Shown: piece by piece, positions 1 to 9,347 of the stretch
Numbering within the stretch: the stretch's first letter is position 1
How the letters are laid out: every line of letters begins with the position of its first letter
DNA from: an uncultured Clostridia bacterium
Lineage (GTDB): Bacteria; Bacillota; Clostridia; Oscillospirales; Ruminococcaceae
Direction of reading: 5' to 3'
Assembly: GCA_947589035.1 (NCBI GenBank)
Contig: CANPYZ010000005.1
Coordinates: 16,634 to 80,633 of the forward strand
DNA length: 64,000 nt
The notes under the pieces: model-generated
The model's database searches: none
What the model was told of the DNA's origin: nothing
What the model saw: the letters and a program-made list of their open reading frames with translations, nothing else
Translations under genes and position numbers: made by a program

Positions 1-657
1 CGGGCGTTGGTGACGGCGGTCACCGTAAGTAGATTCCATGATAACATAATCAGCATCTTCAATATATTGCGGGTCACGGATTAACGGCTGATTTAAATTT
101 CCAATATCACCGGAGAAAACTAATTTTCTGGTTTCTTCTTGTTCCGTTGCCCAAATTTCAATACTTGCTGAACCGAGTAAATGACCGGCATCAATGAAAC
201 GGACTTCCACGCCATCACAAAGGGAAAATTTTTCTTCATAGCGGTGAGGGCGGAGTTGGGAAATTGCGCCGATAGCATCTTCCATTGTGTAAAGAGGAAC
301 ATAAGGTTCTTCGCCTTTTCGTTCAGCCTTGCGATTACGCCATTGTGCTTCAAATTCTTGAATATGCGCACTGTCACGGAGCATAATGCTGCAAAGAGAA
401 ACAGTTGTTTCCGTGGTATGAATTTCGCCATGAAATCCGCCTGCATACAGTAAAGGCAGTAAACCGGAATGGTCGATATGTGCATGAGTTAATAAAACAT
501 AGTCAATTCTTGCCGGAGAGCAAGGAATTTGAGCATTTTCATAAACATCATGCCCTTGTTCCATACCGAAATCAACCAAAATTCTGAAATTATTCAATTC
601 AAGGTAAGTACAGCTTCCGGTGACTTCATGGGCAGCACCGATAAATTGCATTCTCAT
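1..657 (-). CDS. MBL-fold, beta-CASP-type metallo-hydrolase (3' end cut by window edge)
   Basis: The frame is open from the ATG at 657-655 to the left edge, giving the first 219 residues. It starts MRMQFIGAAHEVTGSC and carries the metallo-beta-lactamase zinc motif THAHIDHSG near residue 56, then DAGHLLGSAS, FSGDIG and MESTYGDR. This order (HxHxDH, then H, D, and a GES/EST-like motif 4) is typical of beta-CASP nucleases of the CPSF/YsdA-like RNA-processing group, so an RNA exo- or endonuclease is the best guess. A strong ribosome binding site (AGGGGG) lies about 8 bases upstream of the start. The beta-CASP and C-terminal parts lie outside the window, so substrate class cannot be decided. It is divergent from the helicase gene. 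Confidence 0.85.
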   Translation of the reverse strand, partial: MRMQFIGAAHEVTGSCTYLELNNFRILVDFGMEQGHDVYENAQIPCSPARIDYVLLTHAHIDHSGLLPLLYAGGFHGEIHTTETTVSLCSIMLRDSAHIQEFEAQWRNRKAERKGEEPYVPLYTMEDAIGAISQLRPHRYEEKFSLCDGVEVRFIDAGHLLGSASIEIWATEQEETRKLVFSGDIGNLNQPLIRDPQYIEDADYVIMESTYGDRRHQRP

Positions 658-751
658 AGAGAGACCCCCTTTGGATATTTTTATTATTATACCACAAATT
701 TCAAAAAAAATCAATAGTTTTTAGGAAAAATATACAAAAAATATTTTTCTG

Positions 752-780
752 TTTACAAATGCCTGAAAATGTGGTATGAT
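752..780 (+). promoter_or_regulatory. Promoter of the pcrA-like gene
   Basis: TTTACA (752-757), a 17-base spacer and TATGAT (775-780), with TG at the extended -10 position, sit about 40 bases upstream of the helicase start. This is read directly from the sequence. Confidence 0.7.
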
Positions 781-819
781 TAGAGTAAGTGCTTTTCAAT
801 GAAAGAAAGGGGAAATTTG

Positions 820-3171
820 ATGAACTTTGCAGAATTAAAAGAAAAAGCGATAGAGAAATATTTTTCCGGAATGAATCCGCAGCAGCTGGAGGCAATTAAA
901 ACCGTAAAAGGTGCAGTATTAGTGTTAGCCGGAGCAGGGAGCGGAAAAACAACAGTCATTGTGAACCGAATAGCGAATATGATTTTATTCGGGGACGTGC
1001 TGAATACACGAACAGCAGAACCGGAACCAGAAAATTTAACTCAACTGGAAGAATACATTCAAGGGAAACGAATCCTTACAGCGGAAGAATTGCAGAAAAT
1101 CCTGAATGTGAGGGCGATTAGTCCTTGGAAAATATTAGCCATTACATTCACGAACAAGGCAGCCGGAGAACTGAAAGAACGGCTTTCCGGAAAATTAGGA
1201 GAAGCAGCGCAAAAAATTCATGCATCAACATTTCATTCCGCTTGCGTGCGAATGTTAAGGACTTGTATAGACAGAATCGGGTATCAGAATAATTTTACAA
1301 TTTATGATACAGACGATAGTGTGCAGACCATGAAACAAAGTATAAAAGACTGTCAGGTTTCGGAAAAGGATTTTCCGGTGAAACAAGTTCTTTCCGCCGT
1401 TAGTCGGGCGAAAGATGAAATGATTTCGCCGGAAGAATATACAAATCAATATGGTTCAGATTACCGGCAGAAAGTGACGGCGAAATTATACCAGAACTAT
1501 CAGGAAAAATTAAAATCAGCGAATGCAGTGGATTTTGATGATTTAATTTACTTAATGGTGAGAATATTTGAACAATGTCCGGATATACTGGAAAAATATC
1601 AAAATAAGTATATGTATATTTTAGTAGATGAATATCAGGACACGAATCATGCACAGTATCGGTTAATTAGTCTGTTATCCGCAAAATATGGGAATTTATG
1701 CGTTGTTGGCGATGATGACCAGAGTATTTACCGTTTCCGGGGGGCAGATATTCAGAATATTTTAAGTTTTGAAGATGAATTTGCTGATTGCAAAACGATT
1801 CGTTTAGAAAAAAATTACCGTTCGACACAGCATATTTTGAGTGCAGCGAACAGTGTTATTCGGAATAATATTTCCCGTAAAACGAAAACTCTCTGGACAT
1901 CAGCAGGAGACGGCGAAAAAGTACATGCTGTAAAATTAAGTGATGAACAGGCGGAAAGTCAATATATTGCTGAAATTATTCAGAAAGCCGTTGCTTCAGG
2001 GAAGAACTATTCAGATTTCATGGTATTATACCGAATGAATGCATTGTCAAATATGGTAGAAAAAACGCTGATCCGGAATAAAATTCCGTATAGAATTTAT
2101 GGAGGGATTCGCTTTCAGGATAGAAAAGAAATACGAGATGTTATGGCGTATTTAAGCATTTTGTCTAATCCGGAAGATTTAATACGTTTCCGGCGAGTTG
2201 TGAACACGCCGAAAAGAGGAATTGGAGAAGTGATGATTTCCCGTATTACAGACATTGCGCAAGATTTGCACATCAGCCCTATTGAAGTCATGCGCAATAG
2301 TGTGAGTTATCCAATATTAGGAAAAAGAACAGCAGCTTTAACGAAATTCGTTTCTTTAATGGATGAATTGCAACAAGCATTGAAAACAATGCCTTTAGCG
2401 GAATTTTTTGATTTCATGCTTGAAAAAACAGGCTATACAGAAATGTTGGAACAGGAAAAAGAAACCGGAAAAGAACGCCTTGAAAACGTGAAAGAATTTC
2501 GTTCAAATATTGTGTATTATGTAGAAAATGCGGAAAATCCTGATTTAGAAGGTTTTTTAGCGGAAATGGCATTATACACAGATGCTGACAAGGAAAACAG
2601 CGCAGACACTGTTTCTTTAATGACGATTCATTCAGCGAAAGGTTTAGAATCAGACAGTGTTTTTGCGGTAGGCATGGAAAATAATTTATTTCCGAGTTAC
2701 AGAAGTATGGAAAATGAAGAAGATTTAGAAGAAGAACGGCGGCTTGCTTACGTGTTAATGACGAGGGCGAAAAGGCATTTATTTCTTTTGCATACGGAAC
2801 AAAGGTTAATTTTCGGGGATTACCGAAATAATGAACTTTCTCAATTCGTCAAAGAAATTGAACAGGAACATTTAGAAACGGAAGATAAAACAATTTCCTC
2901 GAAAAGGAAAACAAGCACGTTTTCCAGAAAAATTCCGGAATCGAATTTACAAAAACAAATGGAATTACTTTCGCAAACGAAAAATACACCCGTTCAGGGA
3001 AGTCCGGCAATGCATTTTTCAGCAGGGGAAGAAATACAAGATAGTAAATTCGGAAACGGAATAATTTTAAGGGCTGAAAAAATGGGGAATGATTATCTTT
3101 TAGAGATTGCTTTTGACAATTTCGGCACGAAAAAACTCATGGCACGTTACAGAAAAATCACGAAACGGTAA
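820..3171 (+). CDS. pcrA: UvrD/PcrA-family superfamily 1A DNA helicase
   Basis: This is an ATP-dependent 3'-5' DNA helicase of 783 residues, expected to act in nucleotide excision and mismatch repair and in clearing RecA filaments or stalled RNA polymerase. Visible motifs are the Q-like NPQQLEAI, Walker A AGAGSGKT, motif Ia AITFTNKAAGEL, Walker B VDEYQDTN, motif III GDDDQSIYRFRGA, and late motifs TIHSAKGLE and YVLMTRAK. The stretch between motif I and Ia is longer than in typical PcrA. The C-terminus (last 50 residues) looks like the PcrA Tudor-like domain that contacts RNA polymerase. An upstream in-frame ATG at 799 would overlap the ribosome binding site GAAAGGGG, so 820 is chosen. PcrA is preferred over Rep or UvrD by length and the C-terminal domain. 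Confidence 0.9.
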   Translation: MNFAELKEKAIEKYFSGMNPQQLEAIKTVKGAVLVLAGAGSGKTTVIVNRIANMILFGDVLNTRTAEPEPENLTQLEEYIQGKRILTAEELQKILNVRAISPWKILAITFTNKAAGELKERLSGKLGEAAQKIHASTFHSACVRMLRTCIDRIGYQNNFTIYDTDDSVQTMKQSIKDCQVSEKDFPVKQVLSAVSRAKDEMISPEEYTNQYGSDYRQKVTAKLYQNYQEKLKSANAVDFDDLIYLMVRIFEQCPDILEKYQNKYMYILVDEYQDTNHAQYRLISLLSAKYGNLCVVGDDDQSIYRFRGADIQNILSFEDEFADCKTIRLEKNYRSTQHILSAANSVIRNNISRKTKTLWTSAGDGEKVHAVKLSDEQAESQYIAEIIQKAVASGKNYSDFMVLYRMNALSNMVEKTLIRNKIPYRIYGGIRFQDRKEIRDVMAYLSILSNPEDLIRFRRVVNTPKRGIGEVMISRITDIAQDLHISPIEVMRNSVSYPILGKRTAALTKFVSLMDELQQALKTMPLAEFFDFMLEKTGYTEMLEQEKETGKERLENVKEFRSNIVYYVENAENPDLEGFLAEMALYTDADKENSADTVSLMTIHSAKGLESDSVFAVGMENNLFPSYRSMENEEDLEEERRLAYVLMTRAKRHLFLLHTEQRLIFGDYRNNELSQFVKEIEQEHLETEDKTISSKRKTSTFSRKIPESNLQKQMELLSQTKNTPVQGSPAMHFSAGEEIQDSKFGNGIILRAEKMGNDYLLEIAFDNFGTKKLMARYRKITKR

Positions 3172-3197
3172 GAATTTCAGAAAATCTTGTGAAAGCA

Positions 3198-3226
3198 TTG
3201 ACGAATGATTCAGAATATGCTATAAT
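3198..3226 (+). promoter_or_regulatory. Promoter of thyX
   Basis: TTGACG (3198-3203), 17-base spacer, TGC-TATAAT (3221-3226), located about 35 bases upstream of the thyX start. Confidence 0.8.
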
Positions 3227-3261
3227 AAAAGAGAATATGTGAAATTAAAGGGAGGCATTTC

Positions 3262-4038
3262 ATGAAAGTGAAACTAATTGCCCATACGGCAATGCCGGAA
3301 AAAGTTGTTGCTGCTGCGGCGAAACTTTGCTATTCCGATACGGGGGCAATGGAATTATTAGAGGGGATGAGTGACGAAAAAGCGGAAAATTTTGTACACA
3401 TGCTGAATACAATCGGGCATGAAAGCCCAATTGAACATGCGAGTTTCAGTTTCGCCATAGAGGGCGTTTCCCGTTCGTTATTGGCGCAAATTACCCGTCA
3501 CCGGTTGGCAAGTTTTTCCGTACAAAGTCAGCGATATGTCCGGATAACTGATTTTTCCTATGTGACACCGCCGGAAATTAAAGCCGAACCGGAAGCGTTA
3601 CAGCTTTATGAAGAAACAATGCAGAACTGTGTGGAATCTTACCGGAAATTAACGGAAATTTTAGAACAGAAACATTATCAGGCATTTCTTCAGGAAGGCT
3701 GCACGGAAAAGCAGGCACGGCAGAAAGCTGAAAAAAAAGCCATTGAAGATGCAAGGTTTGTTTTACCGAATGCGAGTGAAACGAAAATGGTTGTTACGAT
3801 GAATGCAAGGGAATTATTGCATTTTTTCCGGTTGCGGTGCTGTAATCGGGCGCAATGGGAAATTCGGGAATTAGCAAAAGCAATGCGGAAAGAAGTTTAC
3901 TCAATTGCACCGGCATTATTTGCGCAGGCAGGGGCGGCATGTTGTTCCGGAATGTGTCCGGAAGGGAAAATGACCTGTGGCAAGGCAGCACAAGTTCGTG
4001 AAGAATGGGAAATGCTGAAATCAGAATTGAAAAGCTGA
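3262..4038 (+). CDS. thyX: Flavin-dependent thymidylate synthase ThyX
   Basis: ThyX makes dTMP from dUMP using methylene-tetrahydrofolate and FAD/NADPH, replacing ThyA. The protein has 258 residues. The ThyX signature RHRLASFSVQSQRY starts at about residue 79, giving the RHRxxSxxxxSxR motif; the downstream ELLHFFRLRCCNRAQWEIR matches the conserved C-terminal substrate-binding part of the family. A strong GGGAGG ribosome binding site precedes the ATG. It has its own promoter and opens a run of same-strand genes that includes a folate enzyme at 4652, a plausible functional link through one-carbon metabolism. Confidence 0.95.
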   Translation: MKVKLIAHTAMPEKVVAAAAKLCYSDTGAMELLEGMSDEKAENFVHMLNTIGHESPIEHASFSFAIEGVSRSLLAQITRHRLASFSVQSQRYVRITDFSYVTPPEIKAEPEALQLYEETMQNCVESYRKLTEILEQKHYQAFLQEGCTEKQARQKAEKKAIEDARFVLPNASETKMVVTMNARELLHFFRLRCCNRAQWEIRELAKAMRKEVYSIAPALFAQAGAACCSGMCPEGKMTCGKAAQVREEWEMLKSELKS

Positions 4039-4099
4039 TTTCCAGAATTTAGCCAGAACAAATATGAATATTTTTCATGATGAAAGGAAAGATAAGTTT

Positions 4100-4648
4100 A
4101 TGATTTATGTATTTTTAGCAAACGGTTTTGAAGAAGTGGAAGCTTTAGCACCGATTGACTTACTTCGCAGAAGTGGGAAAGAAGTGCAGGTTGTCGGAAT
4201 TGGCGGAAAGAGTATCACTGGTTCACATGGCATTACTGTGCAGACGGATATTTCTGATAAAGAAATTATTCTCGGGAAAGAATTAGAAATGATTGTTTTA
4301 CCTGGGGGAATGCCTGGAACGCTGAATTTAGAAAAATCTGAAACTGTACAAACAGCAATAGATTTTTGTGCGGAGCGGAAAATTTTCATTGGGGCGATTT
4401 GTGCAGCACCGTCTATTTTAGGTCATAAAGGGTTATTATCCGGAAGGGAAGCGATTGCTTACCCGGGATTTGAAACGCAATTGACCGGAGCGAAAATTTC
4501 AGAACATTCCGTTGTACAAAGTGATTATATTATCACTGCACAGGGGGCAGGGGTAGCTTTACCATTCGGGCTGAAACTTGCGGAAGTATTAACCAGTGCG
4601 GAAAAAGCGAAAAAATTAGCAGAAGCAGTCTGCTATCCGGAGCATTGA
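4100..4648 (+). CDS. DJ-1/PfpI (ThiJ) family protein
   Basis: A 182-residue protein of the DJ-1/ThiJ/PfpI family. The conserved Glu lies in NGFEEVEA near the N-terminus and the nucleophile-elbow cysteine in GAICAAPSILG near residue 100, so the reactive Cys is present. Members are glyoxalase III-like, deglycase-like or redox-sensing; the exact role cannot be read from sequence. The start at 4100 follows GAAAGGA with good spacing; the in-frame ATG at 4064 has no ribosome binding site and would add residues absent from the family. The stop lies four bases before the next gene, which indicates an operon. Confidence 0.85.
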   Translation: MIYVFLANGFEEVEALAPIDLLRRSGKEVQVVGIGGKSITGSHGITVQTDISDKEIILGKELEMIVLPGGMPGTLNLEKSETVQTAIDFCAERKIFIGAICAAPSILGHKGLLSGREAIAYPGFETQLTGAKISEHSVVQSDYIITAQGAGVALPFGLKLAEVLTSAEKAKKLAEAVCYPEH

Positions 4649-4651
4649 CCA

Positions 4652-5212
4652 ATGAACACAGAAAAACAAATCCTTCGGCAAAAATTTCGATTACAAAGAA
4701 GTCAGTTATTACCGGAAGTTCGGAAACAGAAAGACCATCAGCTTTTTTTGAATTTGATTCAAGAGCCGGAAATTTTAACAGCGGATTTAATTTTAGCGTA
4801 TGCTTCTTGTCATAATGAGCCGGACACATGGGAATTTATCCGCTGGGCACTGGAAAAGAAAATTCCGATAGCGTTTCCTAAATGCGGACAAAACTGGCAT
4901 ATGCAATTTTTTCTGATTAATCAATTAGAAGATTTGCAAGCCGGGGCGCATGATTTGCCTGAACCGATTACGAACCGGAAAGCAGTCATCACGAAAAATA
5001 CAATTTGTATTGTTCCAGGAATTGCATTCACTAAAGAAGGCATTCGCTTAGGTCAGGGCGGGGGATATTATGACCGTTTTCTGAAAAATTATCCGGAATT
5101 GCAGACAATCGGCATAGGGTATGATTTCATGATAAAAGAAAACTTGCCTTATGAAGAGCATGACTGCCGAATGAAGAAAATTATTACAGATTTAACGGAG
5201 GAACAAGCATGA
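4652..5212 (+). CDS. 5-formyltetrahydrofolate cyclo-ligase
   Basis: This 186-residue enzyme converts 5-formyl-THF to 5,10-methenyl-THF with ATP hydrolysis, returning storage folate to the active pool. The N-terminal basic stretch KQILRQKFRLQRSQL and the C-terminal GQGGGYYDRFL loop, which binds ATP/Mg, are diagnostic. The length matches the family. It starts four bases after the DJ-1 gene and its stop overlaps the mltG start (ATGA at 5209-5212), so the three are probably co-translated. The neighbour thyX also uses folate. Confidence 0.9.
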   Translation: MNTEKQILRQKFRLQRSQLLPEVRKQKDHQLFLNLIQEPEILTADLILAYASCHNEPDTWEFIRWALEKKIPIAFPKCGQNWHMQFFLINQLEDLQAGAHDLPEPITNRKAVITKNTICIVPGIAFTKEGIRLGQGGGYYDRFLKNYPELQTIGIGYDFMIKENLPYEEHDCRMKKIITDLTEEQA

Positions 5213-6486
5213 AATCTGAAAACGAAATGGATTCACTCAATATACAGCAGCCTGCCGGAGAATCTGAACCGGAAAAGGAAGTTAGACGGAAGAAGCCCCG
5301 TCCGCCTCGTGCGGAAGAATCCAAAGAACTGGAAGCAAGACCCCGTCACGCCATGCAGACGAAAAAAAATAAGAAAAAACTTGCCCAGAAGAAAAAACAA
5401 CAGCGCAGTGCAAGGGTTTACGGGGTGTTAATGATGTTGACCTTTGTTTTTGTCATATCAATTTCGCTTGCGGTAGGAATTATTGAAATCGGGAAAGACA
5501 TGTTAGGCATTAACGGTTCACAGAAAATAGTATTATTTAATATTCCAGAGGGGGCAACCACGAAAGAAATTGCAGATAATTTGTGTGAAGACGGAATTAT
5601 TCGCATTCCGAAAGCGTTTATTTATTTTTCCCGTTTAAGTAAAGCAGATGCGAATTATGTTGCCGGAAATCATGAAATCAGTGCTTCTATGGCATATGAA
5701 ACGTTAATTGACGAACTTTGCAAGAACGTGACAGATAACAGTGACCAGAATGCAGTAGATATTATGTTTCCTGAAGGAATTAATTTGTATGAGGCAGCAA
5801 TGAAATTACAGGAAAATAATATTTGTGATGCGTCTAAATTTTTGTATTATTTTAATACAGGAAATTTAGGTTATGAATTTGAATCACATCTTCCGTCATC
5901 GAGCAGTTTAAAATTTTATCGCATGGAGGGGTATTGTTTCCCTGACACGTACACGTTCAATGAAGAAAGTGACCCAGCAGACGTATGCCGGAAAATTTAT
6001 ATGAATTTCAATTTGAAAATTACAGAAGAAGACTATGCAAGAATTGAAGAATTAGGCTCAACATTAGATGAAATTATCACGTTAGCCTCAATGATTCAGG
6101 CGGAAGCGGCTTCACCTGATGTCATGGCAGATGTTTCTTCAGTATTCTGGAACAGACTGAAATATCCCGACCAGTTCGGCGGAGGAAAATTGCAGTCTGA
6201 CCCGACAACAAGATATGTGCAGAGAGTGATTAAGCAAAATATTGAATTAGAAAATCAGCAGATTTATGATGCTTATGACACTTACGTTTGCACAGGTTTA
6301 CCAGCAGGAGCAATCTGCAATCCCGGAATGGACGCAATTCATGCCGCTCTTTATCCGAGCGAAACGAATTACTTCTATTTCTATGCGAATATAGATACCG
6401 GGGTTACATATTTTGCGGAAACGCTGGAAGAACATGAAGCAAATATCGCTATGGTAGAAGGTCAGCAGAACGGCGGAGCAGAATAA
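5209..6486 (+). CDS. mltG: Endolytic murein transglycosylase MltG (YceG-like)
   Basis: MltG cleaves nascent glycan strands at the outer face of the membrane and sets glycan chain length. The 425-residue protein has a basic cytoplasmic N-terminus of about 70 residues rich in Lys, Arg and Gln, one membrane segment at about 70-92, and the YceG domain. The catalytic Glu is likely E299 in ASMIQAEA; the later GLPAGAICNPGMDAIHAAL is the family's C-terminal signature. It overlaps the cyclo-ligase by four bases and the U32 gene by one. In Bacillus subtilis the MltG gene (yrrL) also lies next to U32 genes (yrrN/yrrO), so the neighbourhood is conserved. Confidence 0.92.
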   Translation: MKSENEMDSLNIQQPAGESEPEKEVRRKKPRPPRAEESKELEARPRHAMQTKKNKKKLAQKKKQQRSARVYGVLMMLTFVFVISISLAVGIIEIGKDMLGINGSQKIVLFNIPEGATTKEIADNLCEDGIIRIPKAFIYFSRLSKADANYVAGNHEISASMAYETLIDELCKNVTDNSDQNAVDIMFPEGINLYEAAMKLQENNICDASKFLYYFNTGNLGYEFESHLPSSSSLKFYRMEGYCFPDTYTFNEESDPADVCRKIYMNFNLKITEEDYARIEELGSTLDEIITLASMIQAEAASPDVMADVSSVFWNRLKYPDQFGGGKLQSDPTTRYVQRVIKQNIELENQQIYDAYDTYVCTGLPAGAICNPGMDAIHAALYPSETNYFYFYANIDTGVTYFAETLEEHEANIAMVEGQQNGGAE

Positions 6487-7733
6487 TGCAGTACAGGGAA
6501 ATCCTTTCTCCGGCAGGAGATAAAGAACGACTAATAGCGGCATTAGACTATGGCGCAGATGCGGTGTATTTAGGCGGAAAAATGTTCGGAATGCGTGCAG
6601 GCGCACCGAATTTCGACAGTGAAAGTTTATGTGAAGCCGTTGAATTAGCGCATAGCCGGAAGAAAAAAGTATATTTAACGGTGAATACTTTGCCGAGAAA
6701 TGCAGAATTAGCAATATTGCCGGAATTTATTTCCGAGGCGGTAAATGCGAAAATTGATGCAATGATTGTTGCAGATTTAGGCGTTATGGAACTCATTAAA
6801 AAATTTGCGCCGGAAATGGCAATTCACATGTCCACGCAAACAGGAATTGTGAATTATGCGACAGCGAATGCATTATATCACGCCGGAGCGAAACGAATAG
6901 TATTAGCGAGGGAACTTTCTTTAGAAGAAATTGCCGAAATCCGGAAGAATACGCCGGAAGACTTAGAAATAGAAGTCTTTGTGCATGGTGCAATGTGTGT
7001 GTCATTTTCCGGAAGGTGTCTGTTGTCTGCCTATTTGGCAGACAGGGACGCTAACCGGGGAGCTTGCGCCCAGCCGTGCAGGTGGAAATATTATTTAACA
7101 GAAGAAAAGCATTTAAATCAGCCGTTAGAAATGCAGGAAGAACCAGAAGGAACATATATTTTCAATGCCCGTGATTTATGCATGATTGATCATCTTGATA
7201 AATTAGCGGAAGCGGGCGTAACGTCTTTCAAAATTGAAGGGCGGGCGAAATCGGCGTATTATGTCGCAATGGTGACGAATGCTTACCGAATGGCAATGAA
7301 TGCATATTTACAACATCCGGAAGAATATCATTTGCCGGAATGGATTCATGATGAAGTATTTAAAATCAGTCACCGGAGGTACTGCACAGGATTTTATTTC
7401 GGGCATCCGAACGCTTGTCAATATTATGAAAACAGCGGCTATATTAGCGAATGTGAAGTTGTCGGCGTGGTTAATCGGTGTGAAAATCATTGGATTCATG
7501 CCACACAAAGGAACCGTTTTTTCTTAGGTGATGAAATAGAAATCATTGCCCCGAATCAGAAACCATTCCGTTGCAGACCGGAAAAAATTCTGAATGCCGA
7601 CGGTGAAGAAATTGAAACGGTCAATCATGCCATGATGGAATTTTCTTTTCCGTGTGAAAAAGAATTTCCGGAAAATAGTTTTATTCGGACGAAAGTAAAA
7701 TCTCCGGAAAATGAGGATAAATGCATTTTATGA
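6486..7733 (+). CDS. Peptidase U32 family protein, TrhP-like tRNA U34 hydroxylation factor
   Basis: The 415-residue protein begins REILSPAGDKERLIAALDYGADAVYLGG, the classic U32 start, and has the conserved cysteine cluster FSGRCLL and GACAQPCRW near residues 175-200. U32 proteins of this size (Escherichia coli YegQ, B. subtilis YrrN/YrrO) are now known as TrhP, which make 5-hydroxyuridine at tRNA position 34 using prephenate, rather than as proteases. Assignment to TrhP is inferred from length, cysteines and the mltG neighbourhood. Its ATG overlaps the mltG stop (TAATG). A second, longer U32 paralogue lies at 28466. Confidence 0.85.
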   Translation: MQYREILSPAGDKERLIAALDYGADAVYLGGKMFGMRAGAPNFDSESLCEAVELAHSRKKKVYLTVNTLPRNAELAILPEFISEAVNAKIDAMIVADLGVMELIKKFAPEMAIHMSTQTGIVNYATANALYHAGAKRIVLARELSLEEIAEIRKNTPEDLEIEVFVHGAMCVSFSGRCLLSAYLADRDANRGACAQPCRWKYYLTEEKHLNQPLEMQEEPEGTYIFNARDLCMIDHLDKLAEAGVTSFKIEGRAKSAYYVAMVTNAYRMAMNAYLQHPEEYHLPEWIHDEVFKISHRRYCTGFYFGHPNACQYYENSGYISECEVVGVVNRCENHWIHATQRNRFFLGDEIEIIAPNQKPFRCRPEKILNADGEEIETVNHAMMEFSFPCEKEFPENSFIRTKVKSPENEDKCIL

Positions 7734-8386
7734 ATCAGAAACAAAAGAAAATATATTGGCTGTATTTCGGAATATTTTATGTTGTCTGGGCGGTAATTAC
7801 GTTAATTGTCCGTCCGGCAGTTAATGCAGTTATACCGGAAAATTCAGTAAAATCCATAATAATTTTTGACTGGTTAATTAAAAATCTTTGCTGGACAGTT
7901 CCGGCATTAAAGTTAATCATTCAATTTGAAAATCGTCTGTATCTGAAAAAACAGGAATTATTTCATTTTTCAGTGGAACGAGAATTTTTTCTTGTTGTTT
8001 TCGGGGAAATTCTGTTTTGCGTGTTTAATTCCGTGATTGCGCATAAGGGCTTTTATGTGAATTGGGGGAATTGGGTTTCCTGTTTGGCGTTTGTTTTCGT
8101 GGGAATTACGGAAGAATTTGTTTTCCGTGGATTTCTGCTGAATGCGACAATTACGGACAAAAATCAAAATTTTGCCATAGGGCTGAATGCCATATTATTT
8201 TTAAGCATTCATTTTCCGATATGGATTTTGCAAGGGAATTTTGTTCAGAATTTCAGTCATTTTGGGTTTGTGACGATTATTTTGTTAAGTATCTTTTTCA
8301 GCTGGAGTATGCTGAAATTCCGAAATATTTGGAGTTCGGTCATTTTGCATATGTTATGGGATATTTTAGTAACTATGCTGAATTGA
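7721..8386 (+). CDS. CPBP-family intramembrane metalloprotease
   Basis: A membrane protein of about 221 residues with about seven hydrophobic segments and the CPBP/Abi signature: E131-E132xxxR136 in TEEFVFRGF, H164 in LSIHFPI, and H210 in LHMLWD. CPBP proteins are Rce1-like glutamate or metal-dependent intramembrane proteases; in Gram-positives some process or give immunity to bacteriocins, but nothing nearby supports that here. It overlaps the U32 gene; either ATG 7721 or ATG 7730 (ATGA overlap) may be used, with GAGGA at 7713-7717 placed better for 7721. It is the last gene before a strong terminator. Confidence 0.85.
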   Translation: MHFMNQKQKKIYWLYFGIFYVVWAVITLIVRPAVNAVIPENSVKSIIIFDWLIKNLCWTVPALKLIIQFENRLYLKKQELFHFSVEREFFLVVFGEILFCVFNSVIAHKGFYVNWGNWVSCLAFVFVGITEEFVFRGFLLNATITDKNQNFAIGLNAILFLSIHFPIWILQGNFVQNFSHFGFVTIILLSIFFSWSMLKFRNIWSSVILHMLWDILVTMLN

Positions 8387-8389
8387 ATC

Positions 8390-8428
8390 AAATCAGCCTG
8401 AATAAAAATTTTCAGGCTGATTTTTGAT
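8390..8428. terminator. Bidirectional intrinsic terminator
   Basis: A 13-bp perfect stem, AAATCAGCCTGAA (8390-8402) with TTCAGGCTGATTT (8411-8423), is flanked by T-runs for + transcription and lies between two converging genes, so it probably ends both. Confidence 0.88.
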
Positions 8429-8429
8429 A

Positions 8430-9272
8430 TTATTCTGTTGGTTCTTCGGAAAGTTTTTCCTGATTGCTGAGATACTCGGCAGGATTAAGGTAAATTTCGC
8501 CCTGCATGAGTTCAAAATGCAGATGGGCAGCCATTGCGCTTTCAATGTCGGCAGTGTCGCCAATAGCACCAATGATTGTTCCGGCTTCGACTTTGTCGCC
8601 AGTGCTAACAGTAAGCCCATTATTTAAATTGCAGTAACGGCTTGTCAGTCCATTCTGGTGGTCAATGGAAACTGTCACGCCCCAAAGGGCATCATTTTCA
8701 ATATTGCGAACAATTCCGGAACCGACAGCGCAAACAGAATCACCGAGCGTTCCGGCAATGTCAATTCCGTTGTGCGTTTGCCAAATGCCAGTAGTATTAG
8801 ATTTGACTAATTCGCCGTTGCTGAACTCTTCTAAAATTTCCCCCTCAAGTGGATAACAAAGCGGTTCAATGGAAACGGGAATTTCCGATTCCGGTTCTGT
8901 TTCAGGAATTGAAGGTGCTGTTTCCGGCGCATCTAAAACAGCAGCTTGCTGAGTAATGGGTTCTGTTTGTACGGGGGCAGTCTGTAAAGGTTGAACGCTG
9001 ATTGGTTCATTGTTGAAAGGTTTTGTTTCTGGTTTGGTTTCAGGTTCAGTTTCGGGCTGAATTTCCGGTTCAGTTGGTTTGGGAATATCCGTCTGCACTT
9101 CCATAACGTGAATATCATTGACAGCGGAATCCAAATCAAGCGTAATTTGATTTTTGGTTTGTTCGTAAGCAAACCAACAGGCAAAAGTAATCATTGCCAT
9201 GCACAGCATTAACACAAGATAAAATCCTAAATGTTTTTTCAGCTTGTGTTTTACAGCAGTTTCTTTCATCAA
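8430..9272 (-). CDS. Membrane-anchored M23 (LytM) domain protein, SpoIIQ-like
   Basis: The 280-residue protein has a short cytoplasmic head, one membrane segment at about 16-35, a Pro/Glu/Thr-rich linker (60-130) and a C-terminal LytM domain. Zinc-ligand positions H167 and D171 (HNGIDIAG) and the HLH pair H250/H252 are kept, but the usual YxHL histidine is N215 (RYCNL). The stretch NDALWGVTVSIDHQNGL strongly resembles clostridial SpoIIQ, which links forespore and mother cell. SpoIIQ is therefore the best family guess, but a vegetative cell-wall hydrolase is possible. An AGAGGTGA ribosome binding site lies upstream. It is divergent from the ABC exporter. Confidence 0.75.
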   Translation of the reverse strand: MMKETAVKHKLKKHLGFYLVLMLCMAMITFACWFAYEQTKNQITLDLDSAVNDIHVMEVQTDIPKPTEPEIQPETEPETKPETKPFNNEPISVQPLQTAPVQTEPITQQAAVLDAPETAPSIPETEPESEIPVSIEPLCYPLEGEILEEFSNGELVKSNTTGIWQTHNGIDIAGTLGDSVCAVGSGIVRNIENDALWGVTVSIDHQNGLTSRYCNLNNGLTVSTGDKVEAGTIIGAIGDTADIESAMAAHLHFELMQGEIYLNPAEYLSNQEKLSEEPTE

Positions 9273-9347
9273 TAAATCACCTCTGAGAATATCTTTGACC
9301 GGAAGACGGCAAAATATTCACAGAGATGTAGAAACAGGGAGGTATTT

